Positions 1 through 8,892 are shown, numbered from the stretch's first letter. The stretch: 62,758 nucleotides of DNA from VGWB01 sp964480945 (GCA_964480945.1 CAYZRX010000012.1:1-62758), one strand, 5' to 3'. Program-made: numbers and translations. Notes: generated by a model not told the origin, from the letters alone.

Positions 1-965
1 AGGCCGGCGCCATCACGGGCATGGATAGCATTGCCCGACTCGCGCCAGACTCCAGGATGAAGTTCCATGCGGTTGCTTACCTTGCGAAAGCGAGGATCTT
101 CAGACCGGAATATTTCGAGATGTTGAAATCGGCCTTTGAAAGAGCTGCAGACTTCCATACCGCTGCGATTATTGCCGACTATGGTTCTGACCAGCAGTAC
201 CGTGCAGAAGCAGGCGGTTTGCTTGAGTCAATGATCCGCGATTCCAGTGATATGGGTGCCTATTCGGGTGCCCGAGATCTGGCGACGTTCGACCAACCCC
301 GCGCGGCAGCTTCACTCGAAGGGAGATTTCAAGCTTTGACCGGTTCTGATCGATACTTATGCTTCGTGGTGTTGGGTCAAATTGATTCCTCGGGTCAGGC
401 GCGGCGCAGCATGTGGGCCATTCCACGCGAACCCGACGATCAAAAGAGGTCCCTCTATTTCCCAGACTATGGCGGATACGAGGCCGTGACAGGAGAGCGT
501 GTTAATTTTTCTCCGAAGGGCTGCTATCTCACGCCTGAATTTGTGAAGTTCACCAAGGACTGGCTTACGCACGAGAGTTCCGACTTCCCGGTTGGCGAAG
601 TGAGGGAGACATTCCTGGATGTGTTCATACCTTCCGTACCTCCTCCTTCTGAGTCCGTCTCTCAACTCCTTGATACCCTGGTTGAAATGAAGCATCAGAT
701 CTCAACGTTTGATTGGCTTGCTGACCAGGCCTTTGTTGCAGAACTCGATGCTGACCTCATGCATGCGCGTCAAAGCCTTCAATCAGGGGACTCGATCGGC
801 TGCGCGCAAGCTGTCAAAACCTTTCAGAACAAGGTCGACGTTGTGTACGCAGACTCACTTAACCCAGATCCGCGTATGCTGACAGTGGAGGGTTGGAAGT
901 TCCTGCACTACAATGCTCAGTACATCCTTGATCGCCTGCCGCACCTATCAATGCCGGGAAGATAA
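1..965 (+). CDS. 5'-truncated secreted HEAT-like protein (paralogue of 36319-37599)
   Basis: The frame is open from base 3 and ends at TAA 963-965; no start is needed because the gene enters from the left edge. About 320 residues are visible. They match the protein at 36319-37599: the first residues (GMDSIARL) align with its residues near 115 (AMDTVIRY), and the C-termini share KHQI, WLAD, FV.ELD and NAQYILDRLP. Roughly 110 codons, probably including a signal peptide, therefore lie outside the window. The helical, repeat-like character suggests a HEAT-type scaffold, which is inference. Function is unknown. The two copies 35 kb apart look like a lineage-specific secreted family. Confidence 0.75.
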   Translation, partial: AGAITGMDSIARLAPDSRMKFHAVAYLAKARIFRPEYFEMLKSAFERAADFHTAAIIADYGSDQQYRAEAGGLLESMIRDSSDMGAYSGARDLATFDQPRAAASLEGRFQALTGSDRYLCFVVLGQIDSSGQARRSMWAIPREPDDQKRSLYFPDYGGYEAVTGERVNFSPKGCYLTPEFVKFTKDWLTHESSDFPVGEVRETFLDVFIPSVPPPSESVSQLLDTLVEMKHQISTFDWLADQAFVAELDADLMHARQSLQSGDSIGCAQAVKTFQNKVDVVYADSLNPDPRMLTVEGWKFLHYNAQYILDRLPHLSMPGR

Positions 966-969
966 CTCA

Positions 970-1098
970 ATGTCACAGGCTGAGACCGACTTACCTCACA
1001 AAATTGTAACTTGGCTCAAAACCCAAGGTTATCCTCTAGAGATGCAAGTCGCGCTCGCATTCCAGCGTGCCGGCTTCCAGGAAGAAAAAAGGTTCCTT
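970..1098 (+). pseudogene. N-terminal remnant of a nuclease-like gene fused to the next ORF
   Basis: From ATG 970 the frame reads MSQAETDLPHKIVTWLKTQG, then YPLEMQVALAFQRAGFQ, and runs without a stop into the signal peptide of the hydrolase at 1099. The phrase GYPLEM.VA.AF..AGF is what I remember from the N-terminus of a widespread family of restriction-endonuclease-like (PDDEXK-type) hypothetical proteins. Only about 37 residues survive and no catalytic part is present. The likely explanation is a deletion that joined a gene start to the downstream locus. Family assignment is from memory of the motif and uncertain. Confidence 0.4.
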
Positions 1099-2691
1099 AT
1101 GAAACGGACGATCGCATCCATTCTCCTTGCTATCCTGGTTTTCGGTTTCGGGTGCGGCGGCAGCGACAATAGTTACCCCGTTCCGCCGCCAGATGCCAAG
1201 GCAAATAGTTTTGTCAGCAAAGCCAAACCTTTCAAGATCGGCTCCGAAACGTACGAGGCCGATTACGGAACGATCACTGTGCCGGAGAACAGAGGGAAAC
1301 CGGCATCCCGCTTGATCACCATACCGTATCTTCGAATTCGTTCTCATTCGCAGAGCCCGGCTGAGCCGATCTTTTTGTTGTCGGGCGGACCGGGCCAGGG
1401 CAATATCGCCTGGGATTGGGAAAGCATGTGGTATCTGCTGCCGGAACACGACCTGGTGGCGGTCGGGTACAGAGGTGTGGATGGCTCGATTCTGCTCGAC
1501 TGCCTGGAAGTGACGAAGGCATTCAAAGGCGACGGTGATCTGTTGAGCGACGAATCAATGAAATCCATCGCACGAGCGTGGAGCGCAAGCGCACAGCGCC
1601 TGACTGCGGAGGGCATCGATCTGGACGGATACACGATGCCTGAGGTCATCGAAGATAATGAATCCGTCCGCAAAGCATTGGGCTATGAACGTGTGAACCT
1701 TCTGAGCGGAAGCTACGGCACTCGTGTCGCGTATCTCTACGGTCTCAAACATCCGGCGAGCATAAACAGATCGGTGATGATCAGCGTCAATCCTCCAGGA
1801 CATTTTGTGTGGGAACCTCAGATGATCGACGCGCAATTGAAGCACTACTCGGCTCTTTGGTCTAAAGATTCCGTCATGACCTCGAGAAGTCCAGACTTGT
1901 ATGCAGCCATGCGGACGGTTTTGAACGCCATGCCGTGCAAGTGGCTCTTTCTTTCGATCAACCCAGGGAAAGTACGGGTGGTGACATTTGCTCTTCTCTT
2001 CCATCGCAATACTGCGGCACAGGTCTTCGATGCTTATGTCGCGGCGGAACGGGGAGATCCAAGCGGACTTGCACTGATGTCGCTGGCGTACGATTACGTT
2101 GTACCTTCGTTAATGACATGGGGCGATCTTGCTTCGAAGGCTGTGAGCGCGGATTTCGATTCTGCGCGGGATTATTCCGCCGAGCTGGATCCTTCCGGCA
2201 TGCCTCTGGGTTCGCCAATGGGCAAGCTCCTGTGGGGTCCGTTACGATATGCCCGTTGGCCGATGGAACCACTGCCGGAAGAATTCCTGAAGCCGCGACC
2301 ATCCGATGTGGAGACGCTGCTCCTGAGCGGAAGCGTGGATTTTTCCACACCGGCTGAATTTGCCACGAACGAATTGCTGCCGTATTTGAAGAATGGAAAG
2401 CAGGTCATCCTTTCTGAATGCGGTCATGTGAATGATGTATTCTATCTGAAGCCAGAAAACACCAGGCTCATCCTGACGAGTTTCTATACCACCGGCGTAG
2501 CGAATACATCGATGAACTCATATATCCCGATGGATTTTGGCGTGAGATGGGGCTTTCCAATAATTGCAAAAGTAGCACTCGGGGTGCTTGTTTTCGTCGT
2601 ATTAGCTTTAGTTGCAGCCATAGTCTGGCTTATAAGAAGGCATGGGAAACGGAAGGCCGCCAGGCTGATCGGCAATGCAACGATTGCATGA
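1099..2691 (+). CDS. Alpha/beta hydrolase lipoprotein, peptidase S33-like, with C-terminal membrane segment
   Basis: Predicted serine hydrolase of the prolyl-aminopeptidase/TAP-like type, 530 residues. Start ATG 1099 is chosen over in-frame upstream codons because it opens a clean lipoprotein signal (MKRTIASILLAILVFGFGC). The GGPGQ oxyanion motif is followed by the nucleophile elbow SGSYGTR, and the C-terminal part holds SGSVDFSTP and a GHVND stretch that fit the acid and histidine of the triad. Unusually, about 25 hydrophobic residues followed by RRHGKRK form a C-terminal membrane anchor in addition to the lipobox. Cleavage of short peptides from the N-terminus is the family activity; the substrate here is unknown. 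Confidence 0.8.
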   Translation: MKRTIASILLAILVFGFGCGGSDNSYPVPPPDAKANSFVSKAKPFKIGSETYEADYGTITVPENRGKPASRLITIPYLRIRSHSQSPAEPIFLLSGGPGQGNIAWDWESMWYLLPEHDLVAVGYRGVDGSILLDCLEVTKAFKGDGDLLSDESMKSIARAWSASAQRLTAEGIDLDGYTMPEVIEDNESVRKALGYERVNLLSGSYGTRVAYLYGLKHPASINRSVMISVNPPGHFVWEPQMIDAQLKHYSALWSKDSVMTSRSPDLYAAMRTVLNAMPCKWLFLSINPGKVRVVTFALLFHRNTAAQVFDAYVAAERGDPSGLALMSLAYDYVVPSLMTWGDLASKAVSADFDSARDYSAELDPSGMPLGSPMGKLLWGPLRYARWPMEPLPEEFLKPRPSDVETLLLSGSVDFSTPAEFATNELLPYLKNGKQVILSECGHVNDVFYLKPENTRLILTSFYTTGVANTSMNSYIPMDFGVRWGFPIIAKVALGVLVFVVLALVAAIVWLIRRHGKRKAARLIGNATIA

Positions 2692-2759
2692 CAACCAAAA
2701 CAATGACGGTCCCTCTGTTGGTAAGAAATATTCTGGTCGCTCAGAGCCTCCCCTCGCCA

Positions 2760-2862
2760 AAAATTCGATATCTTAGCTCGGCGCTGTGCTGCCCGCCTTC
2801 GCTTCAGCTGCGGCGGGTAAACGGTTTTGCCCGAACGTTAGCTGCTTACTGCCGGCTGTGTA
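2760..2862. other. Intergenic hairpin, weakly attC-like
   Basis: The 289-bp spacer 2692-2980 holds a GC-rich hairpin (CCCGCC pairing with GGCGGG, about 2790-2817) followed by CCCGAACGTTAGCTGC near 2831. This resembles one end of an integron attC site, but no matching partner core is seen on the left side. The rest of the spacer shows no gene. Confidence 0.2.
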
Positions 2863-2980
2863 GCTTGAATTCGTGACCTTGTTGTGCGCTGTGCGCTTCG
2901 CTCTCTATACCGGCCAAAAGCATAAACGAAATCTGCGGACATGTATCCGATTCTTTCATATACACGGAAGGAGGTTTCCC

Positions 2981-3481
2981 ATGAACAGGTCTAAGACTTA
3001 TTTGTTCATTGCAGCAGGTGCTGCAATTCTGGCTGCGTCCTTTGCATTTCTGGGACTCGTCAAGGTACCGGGTCCGCCGGTTGAACCATCTCCCGTTTAC
3101 ACAGTACCAGAAGCGCCCTTCCAGCAACAAGTGACCATCTCGTTTACCGCCGGCAGACTTGAGGGATTTGGTTCTTTTCAAGTCCCGAGCCGCAAGCGTC
3201 TGGTTGTCGAACATGTTTCTGCCCGCGTGGCGCTCCCCAATGGTCAGAAGATAATTGAATCGAGAATAGAGACGCTCCAGGCAGGGGGAGGGGCTATGGC
3301 CAGTCATTATTTGACCACTCATGTTGAGGGGAGCCGGCCTGGTATTGGAGACTACTTTTCAGTCAGTCAGGACATGCGGTTATATGCCGTCGGAGCTGTC
3401 CGGTTTGGTTTTTTTAGAACCAACAACTCTAGCGGCGGCCTGGTGAACGCCACTGTCTCAGGATACCTTGTCGATCTGTAA
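2981..3481 (+). CDS. Small membrane-anchored or secreted protein of unknown function
   Basis: 166 residues. ATG 2981 is preceded by a strong Shine-Dalgarno sequence, GGAAGGAGG (2965-2973). The N-terminus (KTYLFIAAGAAILAASFAFLGLV) is one hydrophobic segment, either an anchor or a signal peptide, followed by a proline-rich stretch (VPGPPVEPSPVY) and a beta-rich domain with alternating hydrophobic residues. No motif of a known family is recognised. The domain would face the periplasm or cell exterior. Confidence 0.7.
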   Translation: MNRSKTYLFIAAGAAILAASFAFLGLVKVPGPPVEPSPVYTVPEAPFQQQVTISFTAGRLEGFGSFQVPSRKRLVVEHVSARVALPNGQKIIESRIETLQAGGGAMASHYLTTHVEGSRPGIGDYFSVSQDMRLYAVGAVRFGFFRTNNSSGGLVNATVSGYLVDL

Positions 3482-3599
3482 TTGTCTGTGAACATCTGTT
3501 CTTTTCCCATTACAGCAAAGATGTTGACTCCATGTTCCATGTGCTCTGCTCAATGGAGTGTTCAAACGATTTGCTGATGCAACCAAACGACGCAAGGAC

Positions 3600-4049
3600 A
3601 TGACCCGCAAGCCAATCCTTCCCCCTACTTTTTTCTGGGCAGCGGCAAGTCTCTTGCTGGCACTACATTTCGCTTTCCCGGTTGTCCCTCTTGTTCCGTT
3701 TCCCTTCAACCTGGTTGGACTCGTCCCGATCGCATTTGGTGCCATTTTCAACATTTGGGCCGACCAACTCTTCAAAAAACGGACGACGACCGTGAAGCCC
3801 TTTGAGACTCCTACAGCATTCATCACCGAAAGACCCTTTGCCTGGTCGCGTCATCCGATGTACCTTGGCATGGTCGCAATTCTTTTGGGGATATCGCTTA
3901 TCTGCGGGTCGCTCACAAGTTTCACCGGACCGCTGGTCTTCTGGGTGATCGTTCGCCTACGATTCATAAGAGCGGAGGAACAATCGATGACCGAAGTGTT
4001 TGGCGAGCAGTACAATGACTACAAGAGCAGAGTTCGCAGCTGGATATAG
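3600..4049 (+). CDS. Isoprenylcysteine carboxyl methyltransferase (ICMT/PEMT)-like membrane protein
   Basis: 149 residues from ATG 3600, which has AAGGA just upstream; a GTG at 3558 is the alternative. Several membrane helices are followed by the family signature SRHPMYLGM and the C-terminal EE..M...FG.QY.DYK..VR.W. In this family those residues bind S-adenosylmethionine and the substrate. Bacterial members are integral membrane methyltransferases acting on small hydrophobic substrates; the substrate here cannot be inferred. It stands alone between unrelated short genes. Confidence 0.82.
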   Translation: MTRKPILPPTFFWAAASLLLALHFAFPVVPLVPFPFNLVGLVPIAFGAIFNIWADQLFKKRTTTVKPFETPTAFITERPFAWSRHPMYLGMVAILLGISLICGSLTSFTGPLVFWVIVRLRFIRAEEQSMTEVFGEQYNDYKSRVRSWI

Positions 4050-4220
4050 GTTTCTCGGTCTTCGCCTGATAAACGTATAGCATCAACGCGGCTTGCCTTC
4101 GACGGGATCCTATGTTCCAGCCAACGTGCGAAGAGGTCAAGAACTTGAATTCACAAGCAGATCGTGTGATATGGAGAGAGCCCGAGGCAATTCGATTCAC
4201 TTTTCCCTGAAAGCTGGTTC

Positions 4221-4877
4221 ATGAACGAAAACCTGCTCATTACATTAGAGATCCTGCTGGTCGTCGTCACGCCTCTGCTGTTTCTGTACCTCAAGGGAAA
4301 CTGGCCCTTACGCACTGTCATTCCGTGTCTCTTGAGCATTCCTGTGCTGTGGTATTTTACCTACGCACCGTTACACGAGTTGAGCCATGTCGCCGGAACC
4401 TACCTGGTCGGGGGCAACGTGACTTACATGAAGCTCATCCCACGATTCTGGCTGGGCGAGTTCGGACGAGCCTGGATCACGCCGGAGGGAATCTCACATC
4501 CCTGGCAGCAACTGGTCATGACGGGGTTTCCATACATTCTGGACGTGGCGTGTATGGTCGTGGGCATATTCGTCCTGGGACGAACCTTTTCCAGGAGTCC
4601 TTTTGTCCTTGGCCTGGTCTTCATGCTGTTGTGTCTCAGGCCGGCATTCGACTTCGTGTGCGAGACCATCGCATTTCTCTCAGGCGATAGAAACGACCTC
4701 TATGCGATACAGGGAAACATCGGAAATGGCCTGACCTGGTTGTCCATATTCTTCTCGCTCGGTCTGTCTCTGCTGTCAGTGTTGACAATCTTGAGGCGGT
4801 TTGTCGGGTTTCCGGAAACACCGCCGCTCGAGAAGAAGCACAGTAACGATCTTGCCTCACCTGGAGAAGGACGTTGA
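4221..4877 (+). CDS. Integral membrane protein with HExxH (HELSH) motif
   Basis: 218 residues with about five hydrophobic segments. Around residue 53 it carries HELSHVAGTYLVGG, an exact HExxH in a short hydrophilic stretch, which recalls M50-type intramembrane zinc proteases. The second M50 motif (NPDG or similar) is not evident, so protease activity is only a possibility. Upstream GAAAG is a poor ribosome site. The neighbours give no functional link. Confidence 0.6.
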   Translation: MNENLLITLEILLVVVTPLLFLYLKGNWPLRTVIPCLLSIPVLWYFTYAPLHELSHVAGTYLVGGNVTYMKLIPRFWLGEFGRAWITPEGISHPWQQLVMTGFPYILDVACMVVGIFVLGRTFSRSPFVLGLVFMLLCLRPAFDFVCETIAFLSGDRNDLYAIQGNIGNGLTWLSIFFSLGLSLLSVLTILRRFVGFPETPPLEKKHSNDLASPGEGR

Positions 4878-5054
4878 CGGCAAGGAGCTTTGGGACATTC
4901 TGATCGCCCGAAGATTCCTGCAACTGGGAAAAACGTAAGACGTGGGTCAGGTCCTTTCCGCGTCGTTGGCTGATTCATTTTGTCAAAAACTCTTTTAACT
5001 TTCGCTGCAGCATCTTTAACAAACCCGACTCAACAAGAACGAAGGAGATATGAC

Positions 5055-5534
5055 ATGAAAGGCAACGAGAAACTAATCGCGGTCCTCAATGACCTTCTGG
5101 CAGACGAACTTACGGCTATCAGCCAATACATGGTGCACTCCGAGATGTCCGAGAATTGGGGCTATCCGAAGCTCCACAAGGCGATCGAAAAACAAGCGAT
5201 CGACGAGATGCATCACGCCGAATGGCTCATCCAGCGCATCCTCTTCCTGGAGGGGATGCCCGTCGTCTCGAAGCTCAACCCGATCAAGATCGGCAAGAGC
5301 GTGCTCGAGATCGTCACCAACGACCAGCAGGCGGAGGTTGGCGCGATCCACGCCTATAACAGCGCCATCAAGGTCTCCCGCGAGGCAGCCGATCAATCCA
5401 CAGCGGACCTCCTGACTCAAATACTCAAGATGGAGGAAGGTCATGTCGATTGGGCGGAGGTGCAGAGCTCGCAAATCGAGCAGATGGGCCTGGAGAACTA
5501 CCTGGCTAACCAGTCTGAAGGCGCCGCGGCCTGA
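5055..5534 (+). CDS. bfr: Bacterioferritin
   Basis: 159 residues, the normal length for the family. ATG 5055 follows GAAGGAGATATGAC. The ferroxidase ligands E18, E51, H54, E94, E127 and H130 are all present at the canonical positions, and M52 is the expected haem-ligating methionine. The protein should assemble as a 24-mer that oxidises and stores iron in the cytoplasm. It is transcribed alone and followed immediately by a strong hairpin terminator. Confidence 0.95.
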   Translation: MKGNEKLIAVLNDLLADELTAISQYMVHSEMSENWGYPKLHKAIEKQAIDEMHHAEWLIQRILFLEGMPVVSKLNPIKIGKSVLEIVTNDQQAEVGAIHAYNSAIKVSREAADQSTADLLTQILKMEEGHVDWAEVQSSQIEQMGLENYLANQSEGAAA

Positions 5535-5555
5535 TCAGACGCCGGCCCCGCGTTT

Positions 5556-5590
5556 AAGTCCCATGCACCCGGAGGTGCATGGGACTTTTT
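5556..5590 (+). terminator. Intrinsic terminator of bfr (repeat family A)
   Basis: Perfect 14-bp stem (5556-5569 with 5574-5587), 4-nt loop CGGA, then a run of T. Its core GTCCCATGCACC recurs in the terminators at 13187 and 13942. Confidence 0.9.
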
Positions 5591-5612
5591 CCATCCGCGA
5601 AGAGGGAAGGAC

Positions 5613-6896
5613 ATGATCGCATTCGAGGTCATCTATTTCATTGCGCTCCTGTTTACGGGAGGTGTGACACTGGCGGGCACAGGGGCTGGAGTCGGACAGA
5701 AGAGCTTGATGTCTGCGGATAGCCTGTTCAGGGCGGGAAAGTTTGCCGAAGCGGAGAAGGTCTATTCGAGCGTGCTCGCCGAAGATCCAGGACATTTCCA
5801 GGCGATCCTTCGTCTGGGCAACATCGCTCTGCTCTCTCAGCGCCTGGATGACGCGCAGAAGTGGCTCTCCAAGGCGATGGAGATTGACCCTGAGGAAGCG
5901 TTCCCGAAATCTCTGCTGGCGGAAGTCTTCTGTCGCCGGGATGATTTTCAGAGAGCAGCGCCCCTGCTGCGCGCGGTGGGGCGCGATGCCGCCGCGGCAA
6001 AGCTCGAAAGCTTCAAGGGGCAAGTGCCGTATCAGATCGAGGGAACTGCCGCGGTGACGCGTCTGAAGTTTGAGCAAACCGATCCGCTCCCCTTGATCCG
6101 TGTGCGGGTCAACGGGAGCGAGGAGGTGTACTTCTTCATCGATACCGGTGCCTCTGAGATCGATCTTGACCCGGAGTTCGCAGACCAGGTGAAGGCTCTC
6201 CGGTTTGGATCGGAGATGGGCACGTTTGGCGGAGGGCGAAAAGCCTCCTACGATCATGGGAGGATAGACTCCCTGACGCTCGGAGACGTTGTCGTCAAAA
6301 ACGTCCCGATCCACATCCTTGCGACGCGCAGGTTCTCTCCCATATTTGGAGGCAAGCGTATCGACGGCATCCTCGGGACCGTCATGCTGTATCACTTCTT
6401 CCCCACGATCGACTACGTCGGAGGTGAGTTGGTTCTGCGGCGCAAGACGAGCGAGAACGTGGTGCAGCTGGCGCGGGAGGTGAAGGCAGAAAGGCAAACC
6501 GTGGTCCCTTTCTGGATGGCAGGAGATCACTATGCGGTCGCCTGGGGGACCGTCAATCGGAGCGAGCCGCTTCTCTTCTTCGTAGATCTGGGCCTGGCCG
6601 GCGGAGGCTTCACGTGTCCGGCTTCGACGATCCAGGAGGGCGGGATCACGTTGTCGGAGAGCCAAGCCGGGGAGGGAATTGGTGGAGGAGGGAAGGTGAG
6701 GATCGTGCCCTTTGTCGTGGGCGAGGTGACGCTGGGGGATCTCACAAAGCGCAACATCCCCGGCCTTTTCGGAGCATTTCCGCCATCGCTGGAGTACGCC
6801 TTCGGTTTTCGCATCGGAGGCTTGATCTCGCATGCCTTTTTCAGATCCTCTGCCATTACCATGGACTTCGACAGGATGAATCTCTACCTGAGATAG
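5613..6896 (+). CDS. Secreted TPR protein with retropepsin-like aspartyl protease domain
   Basis: 427 residues; ATG 5613 after GAGGGAAGGAC. Order: signal peptide (about 1-25), TPR-like helices (about 30-125: SLFRAGKFAEAEKVYSSVL and following), then a pepsin/retropepsin-type fold. The first half has the classical FFIDTGAS. The second half repeats the arrangement with FFVDLGLAGGG, where the expected DTG/DSG has become DLG. The domain may therefore act as a two-lobed protease with one degenerate lobe, or be non-catalytic. Export to the periplasm is expected. The substrate is unknown. Confidence 0.8.
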   Translation: MIAFEVIYFIALLFTGGVTLAGTGAGVGQKSLMSADSLFRAGKFAEAEKVYSSVLAEDPGHFQAILRLGNIALLSQRLDDAQKWLSKAMEIDPEEAFPKSLLAEVFCRRDDFQRAAPLLRAVGRDAAAAKLESFKGQVPYQIEGTAAVTRLKFEQTDPLPLIRVRVNGSEEVYFFIDTGASEIDLDPEFADQVKALRFGSEMGTFGGGRKASYDHGRIDSLTLGDVVVKNVPIHILATRRFSPIFGGKRIDGILGTVMLYHFFPTIDYVGGELVLRRKTSENVVQLAREVKAERQTVVPFWMAGDHYAVAWGTVNRSEPLLFFVDLGLAGGGFTCPASTIQEGGITLSESQAGEGIGGGGKVRIVPFVVGEVTLGDLTKRNIPGLFGAFPPSLEYAFGFRIGGLISHAFFRSSAITMDFDRMNLYLR

Positions 6897-7031
6897 TGCG
6901 GTCAGGCTTCACATACCATGCTTTCATTGCGCTCGCTTGGTGCGCGTCGCCATGCTTCGCTTTCATCCCGCTTCTGCTCTATACTCACGCTCAGTCCTTC
7001 TGAGGATGGGAAGCCCGACACTGGGAGGGAC

Positions 7032-7060
7032 TTGACTTCGACTCGTTCTTGTATTATCAT
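7032..7060 (+). promoter_or_regulatory. Promoter of the TetR gene
   Basis: TTGACT (7032-7037), 17-bp spacer, TATCAT (7055-7060), directly abutting the operator-like palindrome. Confidence 0.7.
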
Positions 7061-7074
7061 TGACTAAGTAGTCA
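7061..7074. promoter_or_regulatory. Operator-like palindrome for TetR regulator
   Basis: TGACT-AAGT-AGTCA is an inverted repeat that begins at the base after the -10 box and is followed by a further GTCA. Placement over the transcription start, 23 bp before the regulator's start codon, suggests autorepression. Confidence 0.6.
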
Positions 7075-7096
7075 GTCAAAATCGGCGAACCGGGCT

Positions 7097-7693
7097 ATGT
7101 CCCCAAGATCAAAGAAGTTAGCGGAAATGATGAAGGCTGAGAGCCGCGGCGCCATACTCTCTGCAGCGTTGGAGCTGTTTGCCAAGAGGGGCTATTCGGC
7201 GGCGACGACGGATGAGATCGCGAAGAAGGCGAAGGTTTCGAAGGGGCTCATCTTCGCTCATTTCGGTACGAAGCAGGATATTCTCATAGCGATTCTCGAT
7301 GAACAGATCGGCCGACTGATGCCGGGTCTCGACGACCGGAACGATACGCGTCCCGCGAAAGAGACATTCATCTCCCTCATCGACGCATGGGTCGAAATCG
7401 TCAAGACCGAGCCGCTGTTGGTGCGGCTCTCGCTGCAGCTGAATCTTGATGACGAGTATCGGAAGCTCCTCAAGACAAAAGGCAAGCAGTACTACGATGC
7501 TGTTTTCAGCCGACTGCGCGACCTTCTTGAGCAACTCGGCTCGAGGGACCTCGACCTTGATTGCCTCCTTTTGACATTTGTATTTGACGGCATCACGGCA
7601 AACTATACGGTCGCACCTCAGATGTTTTCTATCGATGCCATCAAGGATCACCTCATCAAGACCTTGCTTTCCAGATGGGAGTCCCGTACATAA
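7097..7693 (+). CDS. TetR/AcrR family transcriptional regulator
   Basis: 198 residues. The N-terminal helix-turn-helix is standard for the family: AILSAALELFAKRGYSAATT, DEIAKKAKVSKGLIFAHFGTK. The C-terminal ligand domain is not specific enough to name an inducer. It precedes a barrel protein and an ABC/LolA-like export operon. In this order TetR regulators usually control the downstream envelope/efflux genes; that link is inference. A palindrome over its own promoter suggests autoregulation. Confidence 0.92.
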   Translation: MSPRSKKLAEMMKAESRGAILSAALELFAKRGYSAATTDEIAKKAKVSKGLIFAHFGTKQDILIAILDEQIGRLMPGLDDRNDTRPAKETFISLIDAWVEIVKTEPLLVRLSLQLNLDDEYRKLLKTKGKQYYDAVFSRLRDLLEQLGSRDLDLDCLLLTFVFDGITANYTVAPQMFSIDAIKDHLIKTLLSRWESRT

Positions 7694-7706
7694 CAGATAA
7701 CCGACC

Positions 7707-8861
7707 GTGCGTTCGGGAATAAAATATTCGGCTTCTTGTGCGGTTGTGTGGTGTACGATGACGGCCGCGGTCGCGCAAACCTGGTCGTTGCAAGGCCAGG
7801 CCTCCGGCTGGCTCATCTCCAATCCGGACAGATCGCCCATTTCGCAGACCGGCGTGCGCTATATTCCGGACTTGTCGATCGAGGGAAAATCCATCGGCGG
7901 TATGGACGCTTATCTCGAATTGTCGGTGAACGCGTTCGCGACGGCCACCTATGCCAGACACCAGGTCACTCAGTACGATGGGAAAGTGAAGCCGTACCGC
8001 GCCTGGCTTCGCCTGGGGTCGAACACGTTCGAAGCCCGCGTCGGTCTGCAAAAAATAAGCTTCGGTTCCGCAACGCTGTTCCGGCCGCTCATGTGGTTCG
8101 ACAGGATGGATCCCCGTGATCCTCTGCAGCTGACTGCCGGCGTCTACGGCCTGCTCATCCGGTACTATTTCCTCAATAACGCCAACATCTGGCTATGGGG
8201 GCTCTACGGCAACAACGAGACGAAAGGGTGGGAGGTCGCTCCGACACGAACGAACAGGGCCGAGTATGGAGGTAGGGCGCAGACTCCCCTCGGAAACGGA
8301 GAGATCGGCTTGTCATATCATCACCGGCAAGCAGATGTGAGCCGGCTCGCGCAAGCGTTGCTGGCAGGCGCCGCGAGCGCCCGCTTCGCCCCAGAGGACC
8401 GCTTCGGCCTGGACGGGAAGTGGGATCTGGGGATCGGCGTATGGTTCGAGGCCGTCCTCTATCATCAACAGACCGATCTCCCCGGAATGAAGTATCAGCG
8501 TCAATGGACTTTGGGATCGGACTATACGTTCGATGTGGGGAACGGGCTGACCGCTACCACAGAGTATTTCCGGTCCGAGAACCCGGAGAAGCCTCTGGCC
8601 TCGGCAAACGGGCTCGGTTTCTCCGCGCTGTCGTTGAGCTACCCGCTCGGCATCATCGATCGGCTCGCCGCGATCCTTTACCGCGATTGGACGAACCGTC
8701 AATGGTATCGACTCCTAACGTGGCAGCGGACGTACGACAACTGGAGCTTCTATCTGCTCGGGTTCTGGAATCCCGAAACGATCCGAATTTATCAGAGCCA
8801 GGCCGGCAGCAACCCTTTTGCCGGGAACGGATTTCAATTGATGGTTGTGTTCAATCACTGA
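7707..8861 (+). CDS. Outer-membrane beta-barrel protein
   Basis: 384 residues from GTG 7707, 14 bp after the regulator gene. The signal peptide ends near VAQ (residue 23). The rest alternates hydrophobic and polar residues with many aromatic girdle residues (YRAWLRLG, IWLWGLYGNN, FYLLGFWNPETIR) and ends with LMVVFNH, as expected for a barrel strand with C-terminal aromatic residues. It has no recognised porin family signature. The position between the TetR gene and an export ABC operon suggests the outer-membrane part of the same regulated envelope function. Confidence 0.75.
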   Translation: MRSGIKYSASCAVVWCTMTAAVAQTWSLQGQASGWLISNPDRSPISQTGVRYIPDLSIEGKSIGGMDAYLELSVNAFATATYARHQVTQYDGKVKPYRAWLRLGSNTFEARVGLQKISFGSATLFRPLMWFDRMDPRDPLQLTAGVYGLLIRYYFLNNANIWLWGLYGNNETKGWEVAPTRTNRAEYGGRAQTPLGNGEIGLSYHHRQADVSRLAQALLAGAASARFAPEDRFGLDGKWDLGIGVWFEAVLYHQQTDLPGMKYQRQWTLGSDYTFDVGNGLTATTEYFRSENPEKPLASANGLGFSALSLSYPLGIIDRLAAILYRDWTNRQWYRLLTWQRTYDNWSFYLLGFWNPETIRIYQSQAGSNPFAGNGFQLMVVFNH

Positions 8862-8892
8862 TGCTGCGCAGGATGATGATTGGAATGATATG

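Noticed and set aside
913..1098. Long N-terminal extension of the S33 hydrolase
   Set aside because: It would bury the lipoprotein signal peptide starting at 1099; the extension is better explained as a gene remnant.
2760..2862. Integron attC site and cassette array for 1-5000
   Set aside because: Only one attC-like core (AACGTTAGC) is seen, without the opposite core, and other spacers in the region show none; no integrase gene is in view.
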